Shown here in pieces: positions 49,378 to 60,281 of a stretch of 64,000 nucleotides of DNA. A model generated the notes under the pieces. It saw nothing but the letters and a program-made list of their open reading frames with translations. It was not told the DNA's origin and did no database searches. Source of the stretch: Cocos nucifera (Eukaryota; Streptophyta; Magnoliopsida; Arecales; Arecaceae); assembly GCA_006176705.1 (NCBI GenBank), contig QRFJ01004983.1:1-64000 (forward strand), read 5' to 3'. Position 1 is the first letter of the stretch, and the number at the start of each line of letters is the position of its first letter. A program made the translations under genes and the position numbers.

Positions 49378-50697
49378 TGTTAGATATATGTGCCCTAGAA
49401 GCCAGAATTGGCTGACACTTGTAATACACTTCTAGGGGCAAAATTATAATTTTGACTAATATCAATAAAATGGGTTATTTTCTATCACATATGTGTATTT
49501 AGTATCTGTGATACATCCTTTGAGTTAATGGTAATGATAATTCATATTTTCAAGAGTTGAAAATTTAAGACATGAATAATCATTATTAACTCATAAAATG
49601 CTCCCGACCATAGGATCATCATGAGGATGGTGATTGATCTGGAAGGTTGGTGTACAATCGCTTCTCTTTAGTAGATGAGTCTTGAGTCTACGGTGTGGAG
49701 ACACCGGAGTGAGAGTACAGGTACTCATTAGAGAATGAGGGCACTGAGCGTGACCACCTCGAGTAGTCATTAGGGAGTCTACCTTCTCGTCAATGACTGA
49801 CTCGATGCTGCAGTAGTGTGTCTGGTTCTTTGACCTGAGGTGCATCGGCAGTTCACCTTGAGGGTGTTATAGTTTGACTACACCATTACTCGATCTCCTA
49901 GCCATATGGAACCCTGAGGTGTATGTTGGCTATAGCATGTTCATTGTAGGAACTGGGCATCAAGATGGAATCTATCTACCTCGGTGGTAGAGGAGCAGCC
50001 CTATGATAATCATGAGAATCAAGTCCAGAAGTCCATGGCCATGGCAGAGTGAAATAATAGAAAGAGTTTCTATTTAGATTTTCACATCGGACTCGAATCG
50101 AATGATTACATCATATGACAGAGACTAGGGTTTGACGAGTTTACCTTAACCCTAATCTGATCGGGGCTCAAGATAGAAGAACTTAATCACACAGTAGCTG
50201 CACCAAGAGGTTCACATTCAGCTCTGATGGGTTGCCACCATATACTGCTAGGTGTCACTGGTGGATTTTGGGAGCAATTAGAATGATTTAGATGATCGAT
50301 CATTCTAGCTGTTCGAATCAGAAGAGTTCTGATCCATCGAAAGGAGTTTCGATGATGTCGATGATAGAGATCATGACATATCCCATTACCATACAGAACT
50401 GAACCTAACTGGGTCACACAAATAAGGGTTTGAATCTGGTGATCATCAATTGAACTGATCCAGTTCAATTGATCTGAATGAGATTCAATTAGGTTCAAGA
50501 AAATCGTGCTAGCACTCGATTGAACCTAACGTTCTTCTTTTGCTATCATAAATAAGTTGTCCTGTCTGAGCCAAAGGAGTTTGTGCTCAATCAGAGGCCT
50601 TCATATGGTCTGACTGGAGGTTGTCCAAGTCAGAAAAGGTTGTCTTATTTTGTAAGACATTACCTGCCATTTTTGGTCACCTGCCATTTCTTGTTCT

Positions 50698-50764
50698 TTG
50701 ACTTTGGTCAAAAGTCTACCTTTGACTGGTCAAATGTTGACCATTGACACTTTGACTTTTGACC
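50698..50764 (+). promoter_or_regulatory. W-box array in U3 of the family LTR
   Basis: Eight TTGAC cores in 67 bp: + strand at 50698, 50722, 50737, 50744, 50752 and 50759, - strand (GGTCAA) at 50706-50711 and 50728-50733. Seven have the full TTGACY form bound by WRKY factors. The array lies about 300-360 bp upstream of the TATA box. Recognisable versions occur in the other copies (about 1849-1925, 16706-16775, 36045-36080, 37664-37715, 45805-45840). Confidence 0.7.
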
Positions 50765-51060
50765 ACATGTCATGCACCTATTGGAGAGCTGGTGGGGGCC
50801 TTGTCCCCCTACCAGAACCTGGCAAGGAAGAGGGTGCACGCCACCCTAGGCGTGTGCCCAAGTTGGAGGCGCCTAGGAGTCCTTGTTGGACAAGGACTCC
50901 ATCTCCTTTTTGGATTCCAATTAGAGTTCTCCTAAGAACCAACTTTGACTGGTCTTAAGGAGGAATCCAGGGGACTCTATTCCCACCAATCAGATTTAGA
51001 TCTGATTTCATAAAGAGTTGTGATTGGTTGGGAAGAAGAGAAGTTGGATCACAGACAGTC

Positions 51061-51068
51061 TATAAATA
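51061..51068 (+). promoter_or_regulatory. LTR promoter TATA box of element D
   Basis: TATAAATA followed by AGACCCTGCGCCC. Transcription would begin near 51090, so U3 is about 1.7 kb. The same box is kept in E (near 17080), F (near 2250) and D's 3' LTR (near 58568). Confidence 0.75.
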
Positions 51069-51660
51069 AGACCCTGCGCCCAACCCAGATTGTGATTGGA
51101 AGTGATTGAAAGGAATCACAATTCCCCACCCCAAGGCTGCCTCTCCCCTCTTCCTCCATGCCAAACCACCTTCTCCCTCTCCTCTCCATGTCCAAAAGGA
51201 GTTTTGGATTTTTGGTTGGTGCAATCCAGATCAAAGAAAGGCGACTGAAAGCTAGAAGGCTGCGCTGCTGCAAAGGACGACTGCTGATCTTCAAAAGGAG
51301 TTTTGAAGATCCTCCAGATCAGATCCAGATCTAATTTTTGGAGATGTGATAGAGAAGAAGAGGATCTCTAGATCCAAGCCTGAGTGGATACTCGGTAGAG
51401 GCCAGGCACTTGCGTGGCTAGATCCAGAACCTTCCGCTGCATACAGGATCATCAACGGGTAATAGGATTACCCATATCAAGGTAAATTAAATCTGATTTA
51501 ATTTATCTTATTTTATTTTATTTATTAAAATAATAATAATTAGATCTAAAATATATCAAGATCTGATTAGATCAAAGAAAAATTTTTTTTTGAAATATAT
51601 CTCTTGATCTGATCAGATCTGAACGAACCTGGATCCGAGAAATCAGGATTTTCCTTCAAC

Positions 51661-51673
51661 TGGTATCAGAGCC
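51661..51673 (+). other. Primer-binding site of element D
   Basis: TGGTATCAGAGCC, perfect initiator tRNA-Met type, 2 nt after the LTR end. Confidence 0.95.
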
Positions 51674-53531
51674 AAGGTTCTAAAAGTATTTAGATCTAAT
51701 TTTAAATTTATTTTAATTAAAAAATAAATGATTTTAGATGTCACATGAGATGTGATCAGATCTGAAATCAGAAAAAATTAAAATTAAATGATTTGGATCT
51801 AAGATTAGAAAATATGCATGACTAGTTCTAAAATAGAATAGTTCTATAGAATAGTCTTGCATGTTTTTGATTTAATCTGATTAAATCATATTTTAGATCT
51901 ATTTATTTACTATTTTTTGATATTATAATGGTTATAATAACATCTAAAAAATAGTAAATAAAAATTATTTAATTTTAAATATCATATGAGATATGATTGA
52001 TGCATGTCTAGACTAGTTGTAGAATAGTTCTACATAATTATCTAGATTAGAATTTATTTTGATTAGATCAATTTAAATCTAATTTTTTAGATTATTATGA
52101 GATAATTTAGATCTAAAAATATGCATGATTCGATACATGAGATGTATGCAAAATATGCCATGATTAGATCTGATTTGTATATGAGATATATGATATAGAT
52201 CTAAAACTATTTTGTAGTATTGCATGTTCCTGATTAAGGCGTTCCTCTTGGCCGTCCGGTCATAAGAATGAAGAAGGGATTTAAAGGCCCTCTCTTTCCA
52301 TTCGATGGGGTGTTCTTATGATGTGTAGGGGTGCTGCGTGTTCGTCCTTAATCAGAAATCCAAAACTTACTTTCTGCAAAACCCTAGATCCTGAAACCCT
52401 AGGATTTATTGTGCATATTTTGTTTATGAACCCTACTTAATTAAAAATTAAGATTATGGAATATCAATTAGGTCTAAAATTGAGAATTTTAGATCTAAGA
52501 CATATTCATAATACTGGGTTCGGGCTTGGGTAGCTCAATTAGGTCTAAGCGGTTGATCAAACCGAATCAAGAGTTGGTTAGATGGGATCAACAATGCTTA
52601 AATTGACCAGCCTAATAGGATTAAGTCTGGGTCAAGATCGAGTCACGATCAAGCAAGACCTAATTAGGCTCAGAGGTTAGAGTCTGGATTGTAGGCTAAC
52701 CCAATTGGTTCTGGCTCAACAATTTGGTGTCTAAGGTAAGTTTGGCACATACGACCGACTGGTTTTTAATTGGAAGCTACTCGACCTGAATGCGTTCTTG
52801 TACGAGTTAATGGCATATTCCTTCCACCGATCTCACTTACCTGGCCATATCTGTTGACACAGTTCTGATCTGAGGTGGTCAATAATCCGAGCTAACCCAT
52901 GCCACTAGGTTAGTCATAATTGTTATGACTATGACAAGTCTAGTTTAATGAGACCTGAATCAATTCTCCCTAAGAAAAGATTAAGTCTGAGGTCTTCCAC
53001 CATTGTAGACGTGCGGGCCCTTCCCGGGGTTGATTGTTCTCGGCTGGATACAGTGGCTCAGTTGCACCGGAAAAGATGCAACCATGTCTATTAGGCATTG
53101 GATGCTATGGGCTGGAGGATGAGTTGGGCTCAATATTTGGATACGGTGAGAGACTCAATTAGGAAACCCAGTCTATGCAAATGGTGGGTCTGACTTAACT
53201 AAGGAGTGGATCAATATTTCGGATACGGTGAGATTCATGAATTAGAGACCAAGTTTGGGTGCACCATGATTAGAGAATCATTGAACAAGAGTTGTTCACT
53301 CATTGGCTAACCCATCACCAATAACTGTTAGGTGAGGTGATGAGTCAGTTGGTGAGACCGCACCACCCACTAGAAATCATTAATCATGGAGATTTTTCGC
53401 ATCTCTACAGAGGGAGTGTAGGGATCCGAGAAAATAGTGGGAGCTAATTTGTTTAAAAATAAAATCTCTAAATAAATTGGTCAAGTCAATAATTACAGTA
53501 TCTAACTAGAATCTTTGACTCTCTACAGAAA
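51674..53531 (+). other. Untranslated leader of element D
   Basis: 1.86 kb, AT-rich in its first half, with no frame of note. It contains the leader-intron candidate 52736-53528. A long leader before gag is usual in BARE-type elements. Confidence 0.8.
52736..53528 (+). other. Candidate leader intron of element D
   Basis: Donor CTAAG/GTAAGTTT, branch-like CTAAC (53502-53506, branch A 23 nt from the end), pyrimidine-rich TCTTTGACTCTCTACAG and cut after 53528, three bases before the gag ATG at 53532. 793 bp, matching 789 bp in A. F keeps all signals; in B the donor GT is changed to AT. Confidence 0.55.
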
Positions 53532-56500
53532 ATGTCTGCGTCCAACCCATTGGCACGTATCCTGGACACACATAGACTGACTGGACCCAATTATAAAGAT
53601 TGGCTCAGGAACTACAAAATAGTTTTGGGTTTCGAGAAGTTAACCCATGTACTGACCAGGACCCTCCCACCTTACCAGCCCGTCCATCCATTGAACAGAG
53701 AGCATCTCTGAAAAATGGATAGACGAAGATAATAAGGCCAGATATTACATGTTGGGCTCGATGTCTGATGAGCTCCAGCCAACATGAAGATATCGGGACT
53801 GCTCGCCAAATGTTGGCTCACCTGCAGGAGATGTTTGGTGAACAGAGTCGCGCAGCCAAATATCAAGTCACGAAATGACTTTTTAAGGCTAAGATGCGTG
53901 ATGGGCCAGTCAGTCCAAGATCAAGCTGTCTGGAAATGATCAAAGGATCATGGAAGGAGCTTGAGAAGCTTGAATGTGAAGTTAGACTGGACCTGCAGAA
54001 TGATATTATCCTGCAATCCTTGACTGATGCATATGGCAATTTCATCATGATTACCACATGCATAAACTTCAAAAATTCCTTGGCCGAATTAATGAATATG
54101 CTGGTTACCGCTGAGCTTTCTATGAAAGGTTCTAAAGGCTCAGTTCTTGCTATGGAACAGTCTTCTTCCAAAGAAAATCTTAAGGAAGAAAAAAAAGTAC
54201 TGCGAAAAAACAGAAGGTGGAAGGAACCAAGAAGAAAAAGGCAGAGCCAAAAAAAAGGCCGATACAAAGGAAAGTTATTTCATTGCAACAGCGACAGCCA
54301 TTGGAAGTGGAACTCACCTACTTACCTGGCCACCCTGAAGACAAGAAGGAAGGTCCTTTTTGGAGGTATGCTCATTATTGAGTCTAACCTTACGGTTTTC
54401 TTCTGCATCCAGTTTGGTTGCTTGACTCTGGTTCTTAGTGCTCATGTGCACTTCCATGCAGGGTCTTGAGGATAGTAGGAGGGTGAGGGATGGAGACATG
54501 ATCCTACATGTCGGTAATGAGCAAGATTGCTAACTGCATGGGGAACATACCCTCCTTCGATTAACATCTAGTTTAGACTTAGTTTTAAAAGACTGTTATT
54601 AGTGCCTACAGCTAGCAGGAAATTTGATTTCTATTTCATGCTTAGCACAAGAAGGCTATGTGATACACCTTCTTTAAGGACCATTGTAACATTCTTTATG
54701 AAAGAAATAAAATTGCAAATGGGTTTCCTTATTAAATGATCTTTATCAGTACATATTGATGTACCCTGTTCTAACTATCGAGCAAACGTGAATGCCAAAC
54801 GACCTAGGGATAGTCAAACGATAGAATATCTATGGCACTTGAGATTAGGTCATAATAGCAGAAATAGGAATCAATAAATTGGAGAAAATGGACTATGAGT
54901 CCATTACTTTCGAGTCATATCCAATTTGGAATCTGCCTTCAAGCCAAAATGACAAACTCCCTTTTATTGGACATGGAGAGAGGGCCACAGATCTCCTTTG
55001 CCGTAGTACATACGATGTGTGGCGGCCCATTTGATGTGTTGACTAGAGGCAATTTTTGTCTACTTCATTACCTTTACCGATGAATCTGCTAGTACGGATA
55101 TGTGTATCTTAATGAGATACAAAGTCTGAAGCGTTTCCTTGAAAAAGTTCCAAGAGAATTCAGACAAGTAGAACGTGAAAACCAAACTGAAAATCCTATT
55201 AAGGTTCTTCTTGATCAGATCGAGGAGGTGAATACCTTAGCCGAAATTCTCTGACTATCTTAAAGAAAATGGCATAGTTCTAATGTGACTCCACCTAGAA
55301 ACGTACCTCAAAACTTACATGGATTTCAAGAAAAAAGAATCGAAGTCGCTAATTGAGATATGGTCCTGATCCCATGAGAGCTTCAACAGACTTCTGATTT
55401 CTTTGGGGTACTTTGTTAACTGCAATATATCTTACTTGAATAGGTTCCTCTAAAACCGTCCTACCACACCCGTATGAGCATATGGCATGGTAAAAAACAA
55501 GTCTGAGTCATCTCAAATTTGGGGTTGTCCGCTCATGTCAAATAGACACAAGTGGACAGTAGTTAGAGCTTTTAGATCCTTTAGAGCGCTCATTCATAGG
55601 ATATCCTAAAGAGTCATTAGATACTAATTCTTACATTCTGAAAGACCACAAATGTGATTGTGAGTCGACATGCCATCTTTCTGAAAATAGTTTATTCAAG
55701 ATAGCGGCATCGAAGACAGATCAAGCTTGATGAGGAAAGTCTCATAAGTACAACGAGCTAAGGATCAATTGGAACCAATCAAGGTTGAGCCAATAAGACA
55801 CTACCTCCTCCACCATCGATAGATGGAAAGAGGTTTCCCATTCCCCCTGAGAGATACTTAGGTATTATTTAAGAGGTGTAAGAGGAAACATTCCACATAG
55901 GCAATGGTGCTCATGGTGATGATCCCAAAACCTAACAATGAGGCGATATCAGATATCGACTCCGAGAAATGGTAGAGGCATGCAGTCAAGAATTGACATG
56001 ATGCAACTCAAACCAAGTCTGGACCTTGGTAGATCCACCAGAAGGTATAGTACCTATGGGTGTAAATGGATCTTCAAGAGAAAGATTGGTGGCAGATAGA
56101 AGATGTGGAGAACATTCAAGGCTAGATTAGTGGCAAAAGGTTAATAGTCAATGCGAAGGCATTGACTATCAGGATACCTTTTTCGCCCTTAGGCCATGCT
56201 AAAATCCATCCGCACATTGCTTGCCATTATGAGCCTATTTCGATTATAAAATATGAAATGGATGTGAAAATGACGTTCTTAAATGGATATCTTGAGGAAG
56301 ATATCTATATGGAACAGTCGCTAGTTTTCACATCCAGTGATACTGATCACAAGGTATGCAAAGCTGCAAAAGTCCATATATGGACTTTAAGCAAGCCATC
56401 TCAGAGCTGGAACACTCATTTAATGATGTGATCAAAATTATTTGGTTTCATCAAAAAACAAAGAGGATGTGTGTTTTCAAAGGGTCAGTAGGAGGCGTCT

Positions 56501-57480
56501 GTTGTCCTCCTCGTATTATCGTGGATGAAATCCTCCTTATTGGAATGTATTCCCATGTGACAACAGTCAATTATGGTTTCCAAAAAATTCTCCATGAAGA
56601 CCTAGGGAAGCATCCTTTATTCTAGGAATTAAGGTCTATAGAGATAGACCGAATGGGGATGCTGGGACTTCACAGAAGAATATACATAGAGAAAGTACTA
56701 AGAAGGTTATTATGGAAAACTCTAAGAGGGATTAATATCCTTCAGACATGGTATTCATCTTTCAAGAGATGTGCCCCAGCACATCTGAGAAATAGAAAGC
56801 ATGAGCAAGATCCCTTATGCTTCGCAATAGGGAGCCTCATGTATACCATGTATGTACACTGACTATAATAGCCATGCTGTGAGTGTCACAAGCAGATATC
56901 AGTCAAATCCAGGTAAAGAACTAACTTCTGTGAAATGTATCCTTAAGTATTTAAGAAGAACTAAGGATATGATGTGGTCTTTGGTAATGAAGAACTCAAG
57001 TCCAGGGAATACATAGACTCGGATTTCATGTCCGATATAGATGATCGAAAGTCGACATCTAGGAGTCTATTATGTCAATGGTGGTGCTATCAGCTGAAGA
57101 GTTTCAAGCAAACGATGAATAGCAGAATTCCACCATGGAAGCAGAATATAGTCGCTGCATCAGAGGCTGCGAAGGAAGCATTCTGGTAACAAGAAGTTTG
57201 CTATAGAAATTCAAAGTAATGCATCAGATGCCATTCCTCTATACTGGACAAACAATGGCACCATAGCCCTTGCTAAGGAGCCGAGGTCTCACCAGAAATC
57301 TAAGCATATTGAGCGGTGATACCACCTCATCCGCGATTACCTCGAGAAGGGTTACGTCGAGGTCAAGAGAGTCAACTCCATAGATAATGTGGCAGACCCA
57401 CTTACAAAGCTGTTGGGCCAGCAAGAAGATCGAAGCCCACCTTGAGAAGATGGACTTGGACTTGTAGCCAATGGCTTTAG
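53532..57480 (+). pseudogene. gag-pol of element D (many indels)
   Basis: Gag begins ATGTCTGCGTCCAACCC and is open for about 57 codons until a lost G in the tryptophan codon near 53710 gives TGA. The later Gag part is 53894-54469 (LQNDIILQSLTDAYG). The zinc knuckle keeps FHCNSDSHWKW, but its last cysteine is lost. Integrase pieces lie near 54830-55680, RT pieces near 55950-56900 (AFLNGYLEEDIYMEQ recognisable near 56275; the YVDD box reads IVDEI near 56520) and RNase H pieces near 56960-57470. The frame breaks every 30-150 bp. The LTR and leader just upstream are clean, so the damage density is out of step with the rest of the element. Confidence 0.88.
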
Positions 57481-57494
57481 GACAAGTGAGAGAT

Positions 57495-59161
57495 TGTTAG
57501 ATATATGTGCCCTAGAAGCCAGAATTGACTGACACTTGTAATACACTTCTAGGGGCAAAATTATAATTTTGACTAATATCAATAGAATGGGTTATTTTCT
57601 ATCACATATGTGTATTTAGTGTCTATGATACATCCTTTGAGTTAATGGTAATGATAATTCATATTTTCAAGAGTTGAAAATTTAAGACATGAATAATCAT
57701 TATTAAGTCATAAAATGCTCCCAACCATAGGATCATCATGAGGATGGTGATTGATCCAGAAGGTTGGTGTACAATCGCTTCTCTTTAGTAGATGAGTCTT
57801 GAGTCTACGGTATGGAGACACCGGAGCGAGAGTATAGTACTCGTTAGAGAATGAGGGCACTGAGCGTGACCATCTCGAGTAGTCATTAGGGAGTCTACCT
57901 TCTCGTCAATGACTGACTCGATGCTGTAGTAGTGTGTCTAGTTCTTTGATCTGAGGTGCATTGGCAGTTCACCTTGAGGGTGTTATAGTTTGACTACACC
58001 ATTACTCGGTCTCCTAGCCATATGGAACCCTGAGGTGTATGTTGGCTATAGCATATTCGTTGTAGGAACTGGATGGCATCGAGATGGAATCTATCTACCT
58101 CGGTGGTAGAGGAGCAGCCCTATGATAATCATGAGAATCAAGTCCAGAATTCCATGGCCATGGCAGAGTGAAATAATAGAAAGAGTTTCTATTTAGATTT
58201 TCACATCGAACTCGAATCGAATGATTACATCATGTTGACCATTGACACTTTGACTTTTGACCACATGTCATGCACCTATTGGAGAGCTGGTGGGGGCCTG
58301 TCCCCTACCAGAACCTGGCAAGGAGGAGGGTGCACGGCACCCTAGGTGTGTGCCCAAGTTGGAGGCGCCTAGGAGTCCTTGTTGGACAAGGACTCCATCT
58401 CCTTTTTGGATTCCAATTAGAGTTATCCTAAGAACCAACTTTGACTGATCTTAGGTGCCCTCTAAGGAGGAATCCAGGAGACTCTATTCCCACCAATCAA
58501 ATTTAGATCTGATTTCATGAAGAGTTGTGATTGGTTGGAAAGAAGAGAAGTTGGATCATAGACAATCTATAAATAAGACCCTACGCCCAACCCAGATTAT
58601 GATTGGAAGTGATTGAAAGGAATCACAATTCCCACGCCCCAAGACTGCCTCTCCCCTCTTCCTCCATGCCAAACCACCTTCTCCCTCTCCTCTCCACATC
58701 CAAAAGGAGTTTTGGATTTTTGGTTGGTGCAATCCAGATCAAAGAAAGGCGATTGAAAGCTAGAAGGCTGCGCTGCTGCAAAGGACGACTGCTGATCTTC
58801 AAAAAAAGTTTTGAAGATTCTCCAGATCAGATCTAGATCTAATTTTTGGAGACGTGATAGAGAAGAAGAGGATCTTTAGATCAAGCTCGAGTGGATATCG
58901 GTAGAGGCCAGGCGCTTGCGTGGCTAGATCCAGAACCTTCCGCTGCATATAGGATCATCAGCAGGTAATTGGATTACTCAAATCAGGTAAATTAAATTTT
59001 ATTTAATTTATTCTTATTTTATTTTATTTATTAAAATAATAAGAATTAGATCTGAAATATCTCAAATCTGATATAGATCAAAGAAATTTTTTTTTAAAAT
59101 ATATCTCTTGATCTGATCAGATCCGAACGAACCTGGACCGAGAAATCAGGATTTTCCTTCA
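57495..59161 (+). repeat. 3' LTR of element D with a 621-bp internal deletion
   Basis: 1667 bp. It matches the 5' LTR except that the text corresponding to 50115-50735 is missing: ATTACATCAT joins directly to GTTGACCATTGAC near 58234. The deletion removes the inverted-repeat cluster and four of eight W-box cores. The two edges share a 2-bp AT. Confidence 0.93.
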
Positions 59162-59166
59162 GCCTC
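59162..59166. other. Target-site duplication of element D, right copy
   Basis: GCCTC, identical to 49373-49377. Confidence 0.95.
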
Positions 59167-60280
59167 GTTATAGGTTTTGAGATCATCATCATGAACCCCA
59201 TTTCCTACGAGAAACATTTTCTCTACATTCTCTAAAATAGTACCTAAGTACCTATTAGGGGGATGAAAAACTTTTTTCGATCTACGAGGTGGAGGTAGTG
59301 AATGGATTTGCTCAATCTGATTTGGTTCCATTTGGTCCTTAGCTCGTTGCTCTTGTGAGACTTTCTCTTCGAGCTTGATCTCCTTTCCAATGCCACCATC
59401 TTGAATAAACTGTTTCTCAAGAAAAATGGCATGTCAACTTACAATCATATTGTGATTTTCTAGAATGTTGAAATAATATCCTAATGACTCTTTAGGATAT
59501 CCTATAAATCGAGCTCTAAAGGATCTAAAGTCTAACTTGTCCACTTGTTGTCTTTTGACATGAGCTGGACAACCCCAAATTCTGAGATGACTCAGACTTA
59601 GTTTCTTACCATGCCATATCTCATACGGTGTAGTAGGAATGGTTTAGAGGAAACCCTATTCAGTAAGTATATAGCAGTTAACAAACAGTATCCCCAAAGA
59701 AAATCAGAAAGATTTGTGAAGCTCGTCATGGATCGGACCATATCTAATAGGATCCGATTCCTTCGTTCTAAAATCCCGTTGAGTTGAGGTGTTCCAGGTG
59801 GAGTCCATTGAGAGACTATGCCACTTTCACTGAGATAGTCCAGGAATTTTCGACAAAGGTATTCACCTTCTTGATCTGATCGAAGAATCTTAATGAATTT
59901 TTTAGTTTGCTTTTCTACTTTATGTCTGAATTCTTTGAACTTTTTAAAAGCTTCAGACTTATATCTCATGGGATACACATACCTATACCTAGATAAATCA
60001 TCGGTAAAGGTTATGAAGTTGACAAAGTTGCCTCTAGCCGGTACATCAAATGGGCCGCATACATCGATATGTACTAGGGCAAGAAGATTCGTGGCCATTT
60101 CTCCATGTCCTACAATAGGAAGTTTAGTCATTTTGCCACGAAGACAGGATTCACAAATTGGATATGACTCAAAAGTCAACGAACTCAATAGCTCGATTTT
60201 CTCTAATTTGTTAATCTTATCTTCTGCTATATGACCTAATCTTAGGTGCCATAGATACCTATCATTTGGACTATTCCTAG
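59162..60280 (-). pseudogene. Integrase and linker of element B
   Basis: Continues B's pol beyond the D insertion. Linker 59162-59430, then integrase. The frame 59598-60188 is open for 196 codons: CESCLRGKMTK, HIDVCGPFDVPARGNF, SDQEGEY and NGILERRNRILLDMVRS, so the three catalytic acids are kept, though SDRGGEY has become SDQEGEY. The upstream zinc-finger half HLRLGH is readable near 60240. A frameshift after about 59640 and changes further on break the C-terminal part. Confidence 0.9.
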
Positions 60281-60281
60281 C

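Larger units (their letters stand above)
49378..51658 (+). repeat. 5' LTR of element D
   Basis: 2281 bp, the best reference copy of this LTR family in the window. It carries a terminal hairpin pair (49391-49401 with 49429-49440), the palindrome AAAATTATAATTTT (49440-49453), a cluster of inverted repeats (50280-50526), a W-box array (50698-50764) and a TATA box (51061). Confidence 0.95.
49378..59161 (+). mobile_element. Ty1/copia element D (BARE/Angela-like), inserted in pol of element B
   Basis: 9.8-kb element on the + strand with 5' LTR 49378-51658, primer site, leader, gag-pol 53532-57480, purine tract (AAGTGAGAGAT before 57495) and a shortened 3' LTR 57495-59161. Perfect 5-bp duplication GCCTC. 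LTRs and leader look clean, whereas the coding region after about 53740 is full of single-base indels. Confidence 0.95.

Noticed and set aside
49591..49845. Recurring frame of about 85 codons beginning MHLRSKNQTHY in several LTRs
   Set aside because: The same LTR stretch read antisense in each copy. The start and frame break in others, and no domain is recognisable.
50187..50498. Antisense frame of 103 codons in D's LTR, also seen in A (37997-38263) and at 46046-46297
   Set aside because: It lies in the inverted-repeat part of U3, varies in length and start among copies, and matches no domain. It is conserved only because the LTR is.
53532..57480. D's coding region as a new, highly divergent polyprotein
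   Set aside because: Every block aligns with A and E once small indels are allowed. The novelty comes from frame breaks, probably technical.
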